This document shows positions 8,720-18,291 of a DNA stretch of 64,000 bases, one piece after another. Position 1 is the first letter of the stretch. Each line of letters opens with the position of its first letter. A model generated the notes under the pieces. It was not told the DNA's origin. It did no database searches and worked only from the letters and a program-made list of their open reading frames with translations. The position numbers were made by a program, and so were the translations under genes. The stretch is from positions 248,001 to 312,000 of the forward strand of contig NZ_JBISHH010000024.1 of assembly GCF_045066735.1 (NCBI RefSeq), read 5' to 3'. The DNA comes from Algibacter sp045066735. GTDB taxonomy: Bacteria; Bacteroidota; Bacteroidia; Flavobacteriales; Flavobacteriaceae.

Positions 8720-10627
8720 CTATTTAAATTGAAAAATCGTTACCGATAGAGGTGACAGCGTAACCTCCGCGGAATAATCTTTACCATTCCAAGGATCTTT
8801 TTTTATAGTAATTAGTTTTTTGTTTGAAACACCACTACCGCCAAACGCTTTAGCATCACTATTAAAAAGTTCTTTAAGTTTTCCGTTTACAGGAATGCCT
8901 ATTTTATAATTTTCACGAACGGTTGGTGTTAGGTTACAAATAACCACTACATCGTCTTTAGATTCGTAACCTTTTCTCATGTAAGATATCACGCAGTTTT
9001 CTTGGTCGTCATAACTAATCCATTCAAAACCTTCACCTGTAAAGGCTTTTTCATATAAAGCAGGCGTTGTTTTGTATATATTATTTAACGCTTTAAAGTA
9101 ATTTTGAAAGTTTTTATGTGGTTCGAATTCTAATAAGTTCCAATTTAAACTACCTTGAAAATCCCACTCATTGTATTGAGCTATTTCGCCACCCATAAAA
9201 TTTAATTTAGTCCCTGGATGCGTAAACATATAACCGTAAAGTAAACGAAGGTTTGCAAAACGTTGCCATTCGTCTCCTGGCATACGGCCTAAAATAGAGT
9301 TCTTACCATAAACCACTTCATCATGAGAAAGAGGTAGCATAAAATTCTCTGAGAAAGCATAAGCTAAACTAAAGGTAATATCGTTTTGGTGATATTTTCT
9401 GTAAACAGGATCTTTAGAAAAGTAATCTAAAGTATCATGCATCCAGCCCATCATCCATTTCATTCCAAAACCTAACCCACCTAAAAAAACAGGTTTTGAT
9501 ACACCTGGAAATGCTGTTGATTCCTCGGCAATGGTTTGTACATCCGGGAACGATGCGTATATTTCTTGATTTAATTCTTTTAAGAAATCTATAGCAGCTA
9601 GATTTTCACGGCCCCCATAAATATTTGGTTCCCATTCGCCATCTTCACGAGAATAGTCTAAAAATAGCATGGATGCTACGGCATCTACACGCAGGCCGTC
9701 GGCATGGTATTGATCCATCCAAAACGCAGCGTTACTTATTAAAAACGATTTTACTTCGTTACGTTCATAATTAAAAATTAAGCTTTTCCAGTCTTGGTGA
9801 TAGCCTTTTCTAGGGTCTGGATGTTCATATAAATTAGAGCCATCAAAAAAGCCTAAACCATGAGCGTCTTCTGGGAAATGCGATGGTACCCAATCGAGAA
9901 TTATTCCAATATCATTTTGGTGAAGTTTATCTACTAAGTATTTGAATTCTTCGGGATAACCAAATCGAGACGATGGAGCAAAATACCCAGTAAGTTGATA
10001 GCCCCACGATGGATCGTAAGGATATTCCATAATTGGCATAAGTTCTACATGTGTAAAATTCATATCTTTTACATAGGTTACTAAATCGTCTGCCAATTCA
10101 AAATACGATAAAAAACGGTCTTCTTCAACTTGTCTTTTCCAAGACGCTAAATGGACTTCGTAAACTGAGTATGGTGCATCTAAAGCGTTTTTTTCTTTAC
10201 GCTTTTTCATCCAATCTTTATCTTTCCATTTATAAGAATCGTCCCAAACAATAGAAGCTGTTTTTGGAGGGTGCTCACAACGGCGAGCATATGGATCTGC
10301 CTTTTCGGTTTTTATATCGTTATTGTTGCTTTGTATTTTGTATTTGTAAGTGTCGCCTTTTCCAACAAGAGGAATAAAACCTTCCCAAATACCGCTAGAA
10401 TCCCAACGTACGTTTAATTGGTGCTCGCCTTCCATCCAGAAATTAAAATCGCCTATTACAGACACTTGTTTTGCTGTAGGTGCCCAAACGGCAAAATATG
10501 TACCTTCAATACCATCTACGGTTACTAAATGCGACCCCATTTTTTCGTAAAGCCTATAATGTTTTCCGGCTTTAAAAAGGTTAATATCGAATTCTGTAAA
10601 TAAACTATACGGTTTTACTTGTGCCAT
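8720..10627 (-). CDS. glgB: 1,4-alpha-glucan branching enzyme
   Basis: 635 residues. An N-terminal CBM48 domain (about 25-120, GTYFAVWAPTAKQVSVIGDF) precedes the GH13 barrel. The nucleophile is in DGLRVDAVASML, the acid/base Glu in IAEESTAFPGVS, and the transition-state stabilising Asp in MPLSHDEVVYGK. GlgB cuts alpha-1,4 chains and rejoins them as alpha-1,6 branches in the cytoplasm. It follows glgE by 73 bp in the same direction; that gap contains the palindrome GGGTTTAAACCC (10682-10693). In the GlgE route GlgB branches the linear glucan made from maltose-1-phosphate. Confidence 0.97.
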   Translation of the reverse strand: MAQVKPYSLFTEFDINLFKAGKHYRLYEKMGSHLVTVDGIEGTYFAVWAPTAKQVSVIGDFNFWMEGEHQLNVRWDSSGIWEGFIPLVGKGDTYKYKIQSNNNDIKTEKADPYARRCEHPPKTASIVWDDSYKWKDKDWMKKRKEKNALDAPYSVYEVHLASWKRQVEEDRFLSYFELADDLVTYVKDMNFTHVELMPIMEYPYDPSWGYQLTGYFAPSSRFGYPEEFKYLVDKLHQNDIGIILDWVPSHFPEDAHGLGFFDGSNLYEHPDPRKGYHQDWKSLIFNYERNEVKSFLISNAAFWMDQYHADGLRVDAVASMLFLDYSREDGEWEPNIYGGRENLAAIDFLKELNQEIYASFPDVQTIAEESTAFPGVSKPVFLGGLGFGMKWMMGWMHDTLDYFSKDPVYRKYHQNDITFSLAYAFSENFMLPLSHDEVVYGKNSILGRMPGDEWQRFANLRLLYGYMFTHPGTKLNFMGGEIAQYNEWDFQGSLNWNLLEFEPHKNFQNYFKALNNIYKTTPALYEKAFTGEGFEWISYDDQENCVISYMRKGYESKDDVVVICNLTPTVRENYKIGIPVNGKLKELFNSDAKAFGGSGVSNKKLITIKKDPWNGKDYSAEVTLSPLSVTIFQFK

Positions 10628-10700
10628 AAAATTATGTTGTTAATTCCTATTTAAAGGAAAATTATGTCGTTTTTTTATATGGGGTTTAAACCCTTTAGTT

Positions 10701-12638
10701 TTACTTGTTAATCTTGAAAATATGAAATGGCATGGTTGGGTGTAATTCTACATAACTCCACTCATTGTTCCAATTATAACGGCTATCTGTTATTAAGTCG
10801 TGCATTTCTAGATTGTGCCCATTGTGCACACCTAAATCTTGTAGCGGTAATTGCACATTTGCTTGTTGCGAGTTGTGAGCATCTAAGTTAATAACAACTA
10901 GAATTTCATTGGTTCTATCGTCGTTCCATTTATAGAAAGCTATTAGATTGTCGTTCTGTATGTTACAGAATTTAATATTGTTAGTTTGCTGTAAAGCTTC
11001 GTTATGGTTTCTAATAAAATTGATTTTCGCAATTATAGTGGTTAACTTATTTTTAAGTTCCCAATTGTAATGTGTAATTTGAAATTTTTCGGAATTTAAA
11101 TACTCTTCTTTTCCTAATAAAGAATCGGAAAGCATGTATTCGAAAACAGGACCGTAAATACCAATACTAGAACTTAAAGTAGCAGCTAGAGCGTAACGCT
11201 GAATATGTTTAGATTCGTTGGCGCCTTGTAAATGATATGGGTTAATATCTGGCGTGTTTGGCCAAAAATTAGGTTGCATATATTCTTTTAATTCGCTTTG
11301 CGTGAGCTCTTCTACGTATTCTGTAATTTCGTGTTTACTTTCGCGCCATGTAAAATAAGTATAAGATTGTGTGTAGCCTTGTTTAGCTAGCTGTTTCATT
11401 ACTTTTGGAGCGGTAAAAGCTTCGGCTAAAAATATAACGTCTGGGTGTTTTGCTTTTACTTCAGAAATAATCCAATTCCAGAAATAAAAAGGTTTGGTGT
11501 GTGGATTATCGACTCTAAAAATGTTAATTCCACAATTTACCCAATACAGCATAACATCTAAACACTCGTTCCAGAGGGCTTTGTAATCTTCGCTTTCCCA
11601 ATAAATTGGAAGTATATCCTGATATTTTTTTGGTGGATTTTCAGCATATTGAACGGTACCATCTGGTCGCCATTTAAACCATTTTGGATGATCTTTTACC
11701 CAAGGATGATCTGGTGCGGCTTGTAAGGCGTAATCCATAGCTATTTCAAGATTATTATCTTTTGCCGTTTGGATAAGCGCTTTAAAGTCGTCAATATTAC
11801 CTAACTGAGGATGAATATCTTTGTGTCCGCCATACTGTGAGCCAACGCCCCATGTAGAACCTACATCACCTTCTTTGGCTTCTGTAGTATTGTTTTTTCC
11901 TTTACGGTTAACTTCCCCGATAGGATGTATTGGTGGTAAATATACCACATCGAAGCCCATGTTTTTCACTCTCGGTAATAGTCGAGCACAATCGTTAAAA
12001 GTTCCGTGAACACCTTCGTGTTCGGAGGCCGAACGCGGAAAAAACTCGTACCATGTACTAAATCTCGCTTTCTTTCTATCTACATACGCTTGGTATGTTT
12101 TGGAAGTGTTTGCAAGTATTTTAGTTGGGTTTTGGAAGAAAATAGTGTAAAGTCTTTCTTTTACTGCTTCGGTAATGGCTTCACCGTAACCGTTTTCATC
12201 TTTAAAAATACGATGTAAATGCTCTAAATATATTTTATCTTCAGCATTTACCTGAGTTAAAAGAGGCTGGATATATTCAGCACCTTCTAATAATTCTGAA
12301 GCAACGTGCTGGCCGTCGTTTATTTTACGAATTAAGCCGTATCTCCAGTTTAAAGCATAATCTACCCAAGCTTCTACTTTGTAACTGTAAAGTCCTTGTT
12401 TTTGTACACTAAAGGATGCTTTCCATTCATCATTAGAGGTAAGAACCATACGGGTTTCTTGCCATGTTTTTTCATTTTCGTGTTTGTAAAGTATTGAGGC
12501 TCCTAAAACATCGTGACCATCGGCCATAATATGTGCGTCTATATTTACAATTTCATTTACTACACGTTTAATATAAAAGTCGCCACCGTTAACAGTTGGT
12601 GAAACATAATCAATTACAACTCTTTTTTGATTTTGCAT
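10701..12638 (-). CDS. glgE: alpha-1,4-glucan:maltose-1-phosphate maltosyltransferase
   Basis: 645 residues, the normal GlgE length. The N-terminal domain begins RVVIDYVSPTVNGGDFYIKR and includes IMADGHDVLGASILYKHE, both typical of GlgE. The GH13_3 barrel has EFFPRSA, LPPIHPIGEVNRKGKNN, DYALQAAPDHPW and NPPKKYQDI. The nucleophile Asp is in FRVDNPHTKPFYFW and the acid/base Glu in FLAEAFTAPKVM. The enzyme transfers maltosyl units from alpha-maltose-1-phosphate to growing glucan. It lies between glgC and glgB, and its presence indicates that the cluster makes glucan through maltose-1-phosphate rather than by classical GlgA alone. A 17-bp hairpin lies in the 103-bp gap before it. Confidence 0.96.
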   Translation of the reverse strand: MQNQKRVVIDYVSPTVNGGDFYIKRVVNEIVNIDAHIMADGHDVLGASILYKHENEKTWQETRMVLTSNDEWKASFSVQKQGLYSYKVEAWVDYALNWRYGLIRKINDGQHVASELLEGAEYIQPLLTQVNAEDKIYLEHLHRIFKDENGYGEAITEAVKERLYTIFFQNPTKILANTSKTYQAYVDRKKARFSTWYEFFPRSASEHEGVHGTFNDCARLLPRVKNMGFDVVYLPPIHPIGEVNRKGKNNTTEAKEGDVGSTWGVGSQYGGHKDIHPQLGNIDDFKALIQTAKDNNLEIAMDYALQAAPDHPWVKDHPKWFKWRPDGTVQYAENPPKKYQDILPIYWESEDYKALWNECLDVMLYWVNCGINIFRVDNPHTKPFYFWNWIISEVKAKHPDVIFLAEAFTAPKVMKQLAKQGYTQSYTYFTWRESKHEITEYVEELTQSELKEYMQPNFWPNTPDINPYHLQGANESKHIQRYALAATLSSSIGIYGPVFEYMLSDSLLGKEEYLNSEKFQITHYNWELKNKLTTIIAKINFIRNHNEALQQTNNIKFCNIQNDNLIAFYKWNDDRTNEILVVINLDAHNSQQANVQLPLQDLGVHNGHNLEMHDLITDSRYNWNNEWSYVELHPTMPFHIFKINK

Positions 12639-12682
12639 TGTTTGCTTAGTTATGTATGGTAATCAATATTTTTTTTATTCAG

Positions 12683-12723
12683 ATTCCTCTAGCAGTTAAA
12701 TAAGGCTTAACTGTTAGAGGAAT
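12683..12723. repeat. 17-bp inverted repeat in the glgC-glgE gap
   Basis: Arms ATTCCTCTAGCAGTTAA (12683-12699) and TTAACTGTTAGAGGAAT (12707-12723) pair throughout with one G-U position and a 7-nt loop. There is no T-run after it on the minus (coding) strand, so it is not a normal terminator there. It may be an mRNA processing or stability element inside the operon. Confidence 0.8.
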
Positions 12724-12741
12724 TTGATATTTTTATTTTGG

Positions 12742-14007
12742 TTAAATCACGTATCCTGAAGGAATGGTTGCCCCATTTTTAACGACAACAATACCATCTT
12801 TAATAAAATACATATCTGTTTCTTTATCTTCTAAATGTTTTCCGCCATTAATACGAACATCGTCACCAATACGACAGTTTTTATCTAAAATACAGTTTTT
12901 AATAAAGCAGCGTTCTCCTATACCAGTCAAGATTTTAATATGGTCTTTTTCAATTTCTTCTAAAGACTCGTAGTAATCACTACCCATCATGTAGGTGTTT
13001 ATAACGGTAGATTCTTTTCCTATTCTAGATCGAATACCAATTACAGACTTTTCAATTTTTGCAGCACCAATAATGCAACCTTCAGAAACCACTGCCTTGT
13101 CTAAAACAGTACCTGCTATTTTTGTTGTAGGTAACATTCTGGCGTGTGTATAAATACGTTTTTTTTCATCGTATAAATCGAACTGAGGAATATCGTCAGT
13201 TAAGCCCAAGTTGGCTTCAAAGAAAGAGTCAATATTTCCAATATCTGTCCAATAGCCTTCATATTGGTAACTCAATGTTTTATGGTCATTTATAGATTGT
13301 GGAATAATTTCTTTACCAAAGTCAATGGTATCTGGGTTTTCCATTAATTTAATAAGTAAGTCTTTATTAAACACATAAATACCCATTGAAGCTAAGTAAT
13401 TACGTCCTTGGCCTTTCATTTCATCACTTACTTCCGATGTCCAATCTGGTAATAATTCTGCATCTGGTTTTTCTATAAAAGATGTAATAATATCTTCATC
13501 ATTGGCTTTTAAAATACCGAAAGATGTGGCGTCTTTTGCATTTACAGGAATGGTTGCGATAGAAATTTCTGCATTGGCAGCTTCGTGAGCTTCAATCATT
13601 TTATCGTAATCCATTTGGTATAATTGATCGCCCGAAAGGATTAGTGCATATTCAAAATCGTGACTTAAAAAATGATGCATACTTTGTCTAACCGCATCGG
13701 CAGTACCTTGAAACCAGGTTTTACTTTCTGGAGTTTGCTCTGCTGCTAATACATCAACAAAAGCACTACTAAAAAAACTAAAGTGATATGTGTTTTTTAT
13801 ATGCTTATTTAAGGATGCCGAATTGAATTGTGTTAACACAAAAATTCGTTTTATATCGGCGTTTATACAGTTAGAGATTGGTATATCTACTAATCTATAT
13901 TTTCCCGCAATAGGCACGGCTGGTTTAGATCTTCTATCTGTTAGAGGGTAAAGTCTGGATCCTTGTCCACCACCTAATACAATGGCTAAAACTTTATTAT
14001 TTATCAT
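12742..14007 (-). CDS. glgC: glucose-1-phosphate adenylyltransferase
   Basis: 421 residues. The N-terminal nucleotidyltransferase domain has LGGGQGSRLYPLTDRRSKPA and the KYRLVDIPISNCINADI segment. IEKPDAELLP carries the glucose-1-phosphate-binding Glu-Lys, and the C-terminal third is the left-handed beta-helix (GCIIGAAKIEKSVIGIRSRI). It makes ADP-glucose, the glucosyl donor for the next enzyme in the pathway. It is separated by only 35 bp from the preceding glycosyltransferase gene and is the second gene of the glg operon. Confidence 0.97.
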   Translation of the reverse strand: MINNKVLAIVLGGGQGSRLYPLTDRRSKPAVPIAGKYRLVDIPISNCINADIKRIFVLTQFNSASLNKHIKNTYHFSFFSSAFVDVLAAEQTPESKTWFQGTADAVRQSMHHFLSHDFEYALILSGDQLYQMDYDKMIEAHEAANAEISIATIPVNAKDATSFGILKANDEDIITSFIEKPDAELLPDWTSEVSDEMKGQGRNYLASMGIYVFNKDLLIKLMENPDTIDFGKEIIPQSINDHKTLSYQYEGYWTDIGNIDSFFEANLGLTDDIPQFDLYDEKKRIYTHARMLPTTKIAGTVLDKAVVSEGCIIGAAKIEKSVIGIRSRIGKESTVINTYMMGSDYYESLEEIEKDHIKILTGIGERCFIKNCILDKNCRIGDDVRINGGKHLEDKETDMYFIKDGIVVVKNGATIPSGYVI

Positions 14008-14042
14008 ATCTTTTAGTTTTTAGTGCTTAGTTATTAATAGCG

Positions 14043-15245
14043 TTATATCAATGATTTGTATAGTGTTTCTACTTGTTTTGCAATGGCTACCCAGTCAAAA
14101 TAATCTTCAACACGTTTTCTGCCATTTTTTGCCATGGTTTCTCTTAAGTTTTTATCGTTTATAACTTGGTTTACACCTTGGGCTAAATCTCTCGAAAATT
14201 TATCAGGATCAATAGGTTCAAAAGGCGCTTCAGTTTGTTGTTCTAACGGAATTAAAAGCCCAGTTTCACCATGTACAACCACTTCTTTTATACCGCCAAC
14301 AGCACTTGCTACAACGGCTGTGTTACAAGCCATAGCTTCAATATTTATAATTCCAAATGGTTCATAAATAGAAGGACAACAAAATACGGCTGCGTGGGAA
14401 TATAGCTGTATAATTTCTTCTTTGGTAACCATTTTATCAATCCAAATAACGTTTTCACGTGTTTTTTTAACTTCGTTTACGGCATTTTTCATTTCTTCAC
14501 CAATTTCTGGTGTATCTGGTGCCCCTGCACATAGTACTATTTGTGTATCTGGATCTATATATTTTATGGCATTTACTAAATGAATAATACCTTTTTGGCG
14601 TGTAATTCTACCAACAAAAAGCACGTAGGGTTTTGTTTTATCAACACCGTAAGCGTCTAGGGTTGCCGTTTCGCTAGTTTCTACGTATTGCTCTAGGTTA
14701 ATGCCGTTATAAATAACATGTACTTTACTTTCGTCCACATCAAAATGCTTTAATACATCTTCTTTAGTTTCTTCTGAAACTGCAATAAGTGCATCGGCCA
14801 TTTCAATAGCTGTTTTTTCTACCCAAGATGAAGCATCATAACCACGACCTAATTGCTCCCTTTTCCATGGACGTAAAGGTTCTAGTGAGTGCGTGGTAAT
14901 CACTAATGGTGTACCATAACAAAGTTTAGCTATTATGCCTGCAAAATGGGCATACCAAGTATGGCAGTGTACAACATCGGCATCAATTGGCTCTGTGTTC
15001 ATTTGGATACCGGTACTCAAAGTTTTAAATACTGATTTTAATTTATCGTCGGCACCATCAAAAATGGGATTATCAAACGGATAACCTTTTACACTTAAAC
15101 TATCTGACGTTGAATCTTGGTCTCCAAAACAGCGAACATCAATTTTCATTAATTTAGATAGTTCATCGGCCAAATATTCAACATGTACGCCTGCTCCTCC
15201 GTAAACATACGGTGGAAATTCTCTTGTGTAAAAAAGTGCTTTCAT
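14043..15245 (-). CDS. glgM: GT4 glycosyltransferase of the actinobacterial GlgA/GlgM type
   Basis: 400 residues, GT-B fold. The start FYTREFPPYVYGGAGVHVEY and the segments HSLEPLRPWKREQLGRGY, FVGRITRQKG, CAGAPDTPE and the E-x7-E motif EPFGIINIEAMAC closely follow the mycobacterial Rv1212c (GlgM) family, not the longer GT5 GlgA of proteobacteria. Mycobacterial GlgM uses ADP-glucose and glucose-1-phosphate to make alpha-maltose-1-phosphate, the GlgE substrate. Placement next to glgC and glgE supports that role here. Simple chain elongation from ADP-glucose is the alternative, since databases often name this family glycogen synthase GlgA. First gene of the operon. Confidence 0.85.
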   Translation of the reverse strand: MKALFYTREFPPYVYGGAGVHVEYLADELSKLMKIDVRCFGDQDSTSDSLSVKGYPFDNPIFDGADDKLKSVFKTLSTGIQMNTEPIDADVVHCHTWYAHFAGIIAKLCYGTPLVITTHSLEPLRPWKREQLGRGYDASSWVEKTAIEMADALIAVSEETKEDVLKHFDVDESKVHVIYNGINLEQYVETSETATLDAYGVDKTKPYVLFVGRITRQKGIIHLVNAIKYIDPDTQIVLCAGAPDTPEIGEEMKNAVNEVKKTRENVIWIDKMVTKEEIIQLYSHAAVFCCPSIYEPFGIINIEAMACNTAVVASAVGGIKEVVVHGETGLLIPLEQQTEAPFEPIDPDKFSRDLAQGVNQVINDKNLRETMAKNGRKRVEDYFDWVAIAKQVETLYKSLI

Positions 15246-15921
15246 TTAGTTGTTTTTGTTTTTTAGACTCATTCGAAACATTTATTTCAAAACGGTTTGG
15301 AGCAATTGTATTTTGAATATTTAAATGTATCATGATAGGGATATCAATATAACTTGTTTAGTATCACAATAAAAGTAAAAACAATTTATGGAATTACTCC
15401 TTTTTTTTAATACTATTTAAAAAAAATATAAACATCATTTTATAAGTTATGTTTTGTTGTAAAAGAAACAAAACGATGCCCGAATTTTGAAAAATTGTTA
15501 GTAGGTATTAATGTGAAAAAATATTAATTAGTTGGAAAAAAAATCTTATAAAAACGCTGTGTTATTAAGTGTTTCTGCAAGTTTAATTATTATTGATATT
15601 TCCTATGTTATAAACATACAAAATTATTGTTAACAAATTTATGGTTGTTTAATTTTTAAAGAAAATAAGGTATTATCGAGATTAATTGAAATTATTGATA
15701 ATAATTTTTGCAAAATCGTAAAAAGCCTTGATGAATAATGAGGATTTATTCTTAATCTATGATTATGTAATTTAATCCAGTATTTCAATGCGTATTTTAA
15801 AGAAAACGATTCAACTTTAAAATATGCCAATTCAACCTTATTTTATCCCGTTTTATAAGGTTGTGTTTTTTTTGAAAAGTATTTTCATTCAAATTTGAAG
15901 TATTAAAAAAAACGAACAGTT
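15246..15921. other. 676-bp divergent intergenic region with an orphan terminator-like hairpin
   Basis: Very AT-rich DNA between the divergent glg operon and the TonB-receptor operon. A 63-codon frame at 15639-15830 on the minus strand has no family resemblance and a low-complexity composition, and I do not accept it as a gene. Both operon promoters must lie here, but no full -33/-7 pair could be fixed by eye. The only clear structure is the hairpin at 15833-15873. The length is generous for two promoters, so a small RNA is possible. Confidence 0.5.
15833..15873 (+). terminator. T-run hairpin about 50 bp upstream of the TonB receptor gene
   Basis: CAACCTTAT (15833-15841) and ATAAGGTTG (15855-15863) form a perfect 9-bp stem with a 13-nt loop, followed by TG and about nine T. 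No plus-strand gene lies upstream for at least 580 bp, so it may end a small RNA or act as an attenuator in the leader of the receptor operon. Confidence 0.55.
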
Positions 15922-18276
15922 ATGAATACAATCATTAAAACCATTATTCTTTTTTTAGTTAGTATATTTTCTGCCTATGCTCAAAACAATATTTCTGGGC
16001 AAGTTTTAGATACCAATAATAAACCGTTAGAATTTGCCAATATTATTCTTCACGAGGCTAATTCTAAAGATGTTGTTACGGGTGTAATTTCTGCAGATAG
16101 CGGGTTTTATAAATTTGAAGCTGTAGAAAATGGAACTTATTATCTTCAGGTTTCTGTTTTGGGTTTTAAAACTAAAACCTCTGATGTTTTTGAGTTAGAA
16201 AACACATTAAAAACTTTTAATTTTTTATTAGAAGAAGATGTTTTAGATGAAATTCTAATTACTCATAAGCGCCCTGTAATTAAGCAAACAGCGGAAAAAT
16301 TGATTATCGATTTAGAGCAATCGGAAATGATAAATTCAAACCTACAAGATGTTATGCGTGGCGTACCTGGAATTATTGTTACTAATAACGGTATTAGCTA
16401 CGCTGGACAAAGTAATATTAGAATTTTGATAAACGGCAAAACCACCGATTATATGGATATGGACACTTTATTACGCGATATGCCTGCGGATAATATTGCT
16501 AAAGTGGAATTGATAGAGCAACCAGGTGCAGAGTTTGAAGCCGTGGGGTCTGGGCCAATAATTAATATTATTTTAAAGAAAAACGTAAAACTAGGTACGC
16601 ATGGTAGTATTGCCACTTGGGCGGGGGAAGATGAAGGTTTTGAGCATGGTACAAGCGCCTCTATTGCGAGTTATAAGAATAAACTAAATTGGCAAGCGAG
16701 CACAGGGTATTCTAGCCCAACATGGCGAGAAGATTTGTTTATTAACAGAACCGTTGGTGATGAAACCTATAATCAAGCCACTATTGAACCGTATAACCCT
16801 AGAAGCTTTCGAGTTAGTGGTAGTATAGATTATTACATAAACGATAAACATTCCGTAGGTTTTGGTGTTAGAAACAGTAACACAAACTCCGATAGAGTTG
16901 CAAATAGTGCAAATATTATAACATCGACGAGTACTACTGATTATTTATATTCTGAAAATAGTTTTAATCGCGACCAAAAGGTGTTTAATATAAATCCGTA
17001 TTATGAGTTTAAAAATGATGCACATAAGCTTACCGCCGATTTTAATTATGTAGATTATAAAAATGATAATATAAATACTTTAGTATCTGTAAACGGGAGT
17101 ACTATTGAATACGCAAACCAAAGGTATTTACAAGACGGAAATTACCAAATTAAAACCTACAAGAGTGATTATGTTCGTACGTTTTCCGAAGATTTTAAAC
17201 TAAGTGCTGGTGCCAAATATTCTCAAGTAAATACTAACAGTGATTTACAATCTTTTAGTGAAAATGAAAGTGGTGATTTTGACTTTAATAGTGCCGCAAG
17301 CAATACGTTTTTGGTAGATGAAAATATTTTTGCACTCTACTCTAAAATTAACATAACACGCGGGAAATGGTCGTTTTCTGGTGGTTTACGTTTTGAGGAT
17401 AGTAATACAAAAGGAACATCGAGTAGTGATAATGAAACGCGAGAACGAAAGATATCTAAACTTTTTCCGAGTGCCGCTTTAACTAGAAAAATAAATAAAA
17501 ATTTAGCAGCAAGTTTGGCTTACAGTTACCGCATTAGTAGACCCAATTATAACACCTTAAACTCTTTTGTTACGTTCTACGATCCATTATCATCCGAGGT
17601 TGGTAACGAGAATTTAAAACCATCATTCACAAATAAATACCAATTCAATTTAACTTTCGACGGGCAGCCTTTTTTTACAATAGCGTATAGCCAGACTAAA
17701 GATGATATGTTTCAGTTTGTTTCGCAAGATAATAGCACGGCCCAAATAGAGCGAACAACTATTAATTTAAGTGATAGTAAAAATTGGAATTTTAGATTAT
17801 TTGGCCCATTAAGCTTTATAAATAATGTAGAAGGATATACTGGTATTATTGTAAGTCAAAATAAATTTGAATCTAGTGTTAATAATTTAAATCTACAAAA
17901 ATGGAATTTAGTTTGGTTTACCCAGGCTAGTTACGAGCTGCCATGGGAAATTAATGCAGAAGTTAGCGGAAATTATGGAACAGGTGCCTTAGAAGGAGGT
18001 CTTGATGCCAATTGGTTTGCCGATTTAAATTTATCTTTAGGTAAAAAGTTTTTAGATAATAAACTAAAGGTAAATTTAGCTTTTAGTAAACTGTTAAATA
18101 GAGGTTTTGTTGGTGTTATAGATTATAATAATTTATATGCCGAGGTGGAAAGTAACCAATCTAGACAGAACATTCAATTAAGATTATCGTATAGTTTTGG
18201 TTCAAAGTTCGGTAAAAAGAGTCGTAGAAAAAATGCATCGCAAGATGAAGAGAATAGAATTAATGATAATAATTAA
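15922..18276 (+). CDS. outer-membrane TonB-type receptor (CarboxypepD_reg, plug, OMP_b-brl_3)
   Basis: 784 residues. A signal peptide (about 1-20, ending FSAYAQ) precedes a carboxypeptidase-regulatory-like domain (NISGQVLDTNNKPLEFANI). The plug region follows (LQDVMRGVPGIIV, IRILINGKTTDYMDMD, IAKVELIEQPGAEFEAVGSG), then a long beta-barrel. It fits the outer membrane beta-barrel family related to, but shorter than, SusC. It ends in a charged tail after the last strand. It is followed at 15 bp by a LytS-like kinase and then a LytTR regulator, all in one direction, so receptor occupancy and regulation may be linked. The transported ligand is unknown. Confidence 0.88.
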   Translation: MNTIIKTIILFLVSIFSAYAQNNISGQVLDTNNKPLEFANIILHEANSKDVVTGVISADSGFYKFEAVENGTYYLQVSVLGFKTKTSDVFELENTLKTFNFLLEEDVLDEILITHKRPVIKQTAEKLIIDLEQSEMINSNLQDVMRGVPGIIVTNNGISYAGQSNIRILINGKTTDYMDMDTLLRDMPADNIAKVELIEQPGAEFEAVGSGPIINIILKKNVKLGTHGSIATWAGEDEGFEHGTSASIASYKNKLNWQASTGYSSPTWREDLFINRTVGDETYNQATIEPYNPRSFRVSGSIDYYINDKHSVGFGVRNSNTNSDRVANSANIITSTSTTDYLYSENSFNRDQKVFNINPYYEFKNDAHKLTADFNYVDYKNDNINTLVSVNGSTIEYANQRYLQDGNYQIKTYKSDYVRTFSEDFKLSAGAKYSQVNTNSDLQSFSENESGDFDFNSAASNTFLVDENIFALYSKINITRGKWSFSGGLRFEDSNTKGTSSSDNETRERKISKLFPSAALTRKINKNLAASLAYSYRISRPNYNTLNSFVTFYDPLSSEVGNENLKPSFTNKYQFNLTFDGQPFFTIAYSQTKDDMFQFVSQDNSTAQIERTTINLSDSKNWNFRLFGPLSFINNVEGYTGIIVSQNKFESSVNNLNLQKWNLVWFTQASYELPWEINAEVSGNYGTGALEGGLDANWFADLNLSLGKKFLDNKLKVNLAFSKLLNRGFVGVIDYNNLYAEVESNQSRQNIQLRLSYSFGSKFGKKSRRKNASQDEENRINDNN

Positions 18277-18291
18277 TAGATTTGTATAACT

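Noticed and set aside
10682..10693. 12-bp palindrome GGGTTTAAACCC in the glgE-glgB gap as a terminator or operator
   Set aside because: It has no loop or T-run and is too short to support a regulatory claim alone.
15639..15830. 63-codon open frame on the minus strand in the large gap before the TonB receptor gene
   Set aside because: Low-complexity, AT-driven composition, no ribosome binding context, no recognisable family and no conserved features.
15246..15832. Riboswitch in the leader of the TonB receptor operon
   Set aside because: No cobalamin, TPP, SAM or other known conserved core could be recognised; only the terminal hairpin is supported.
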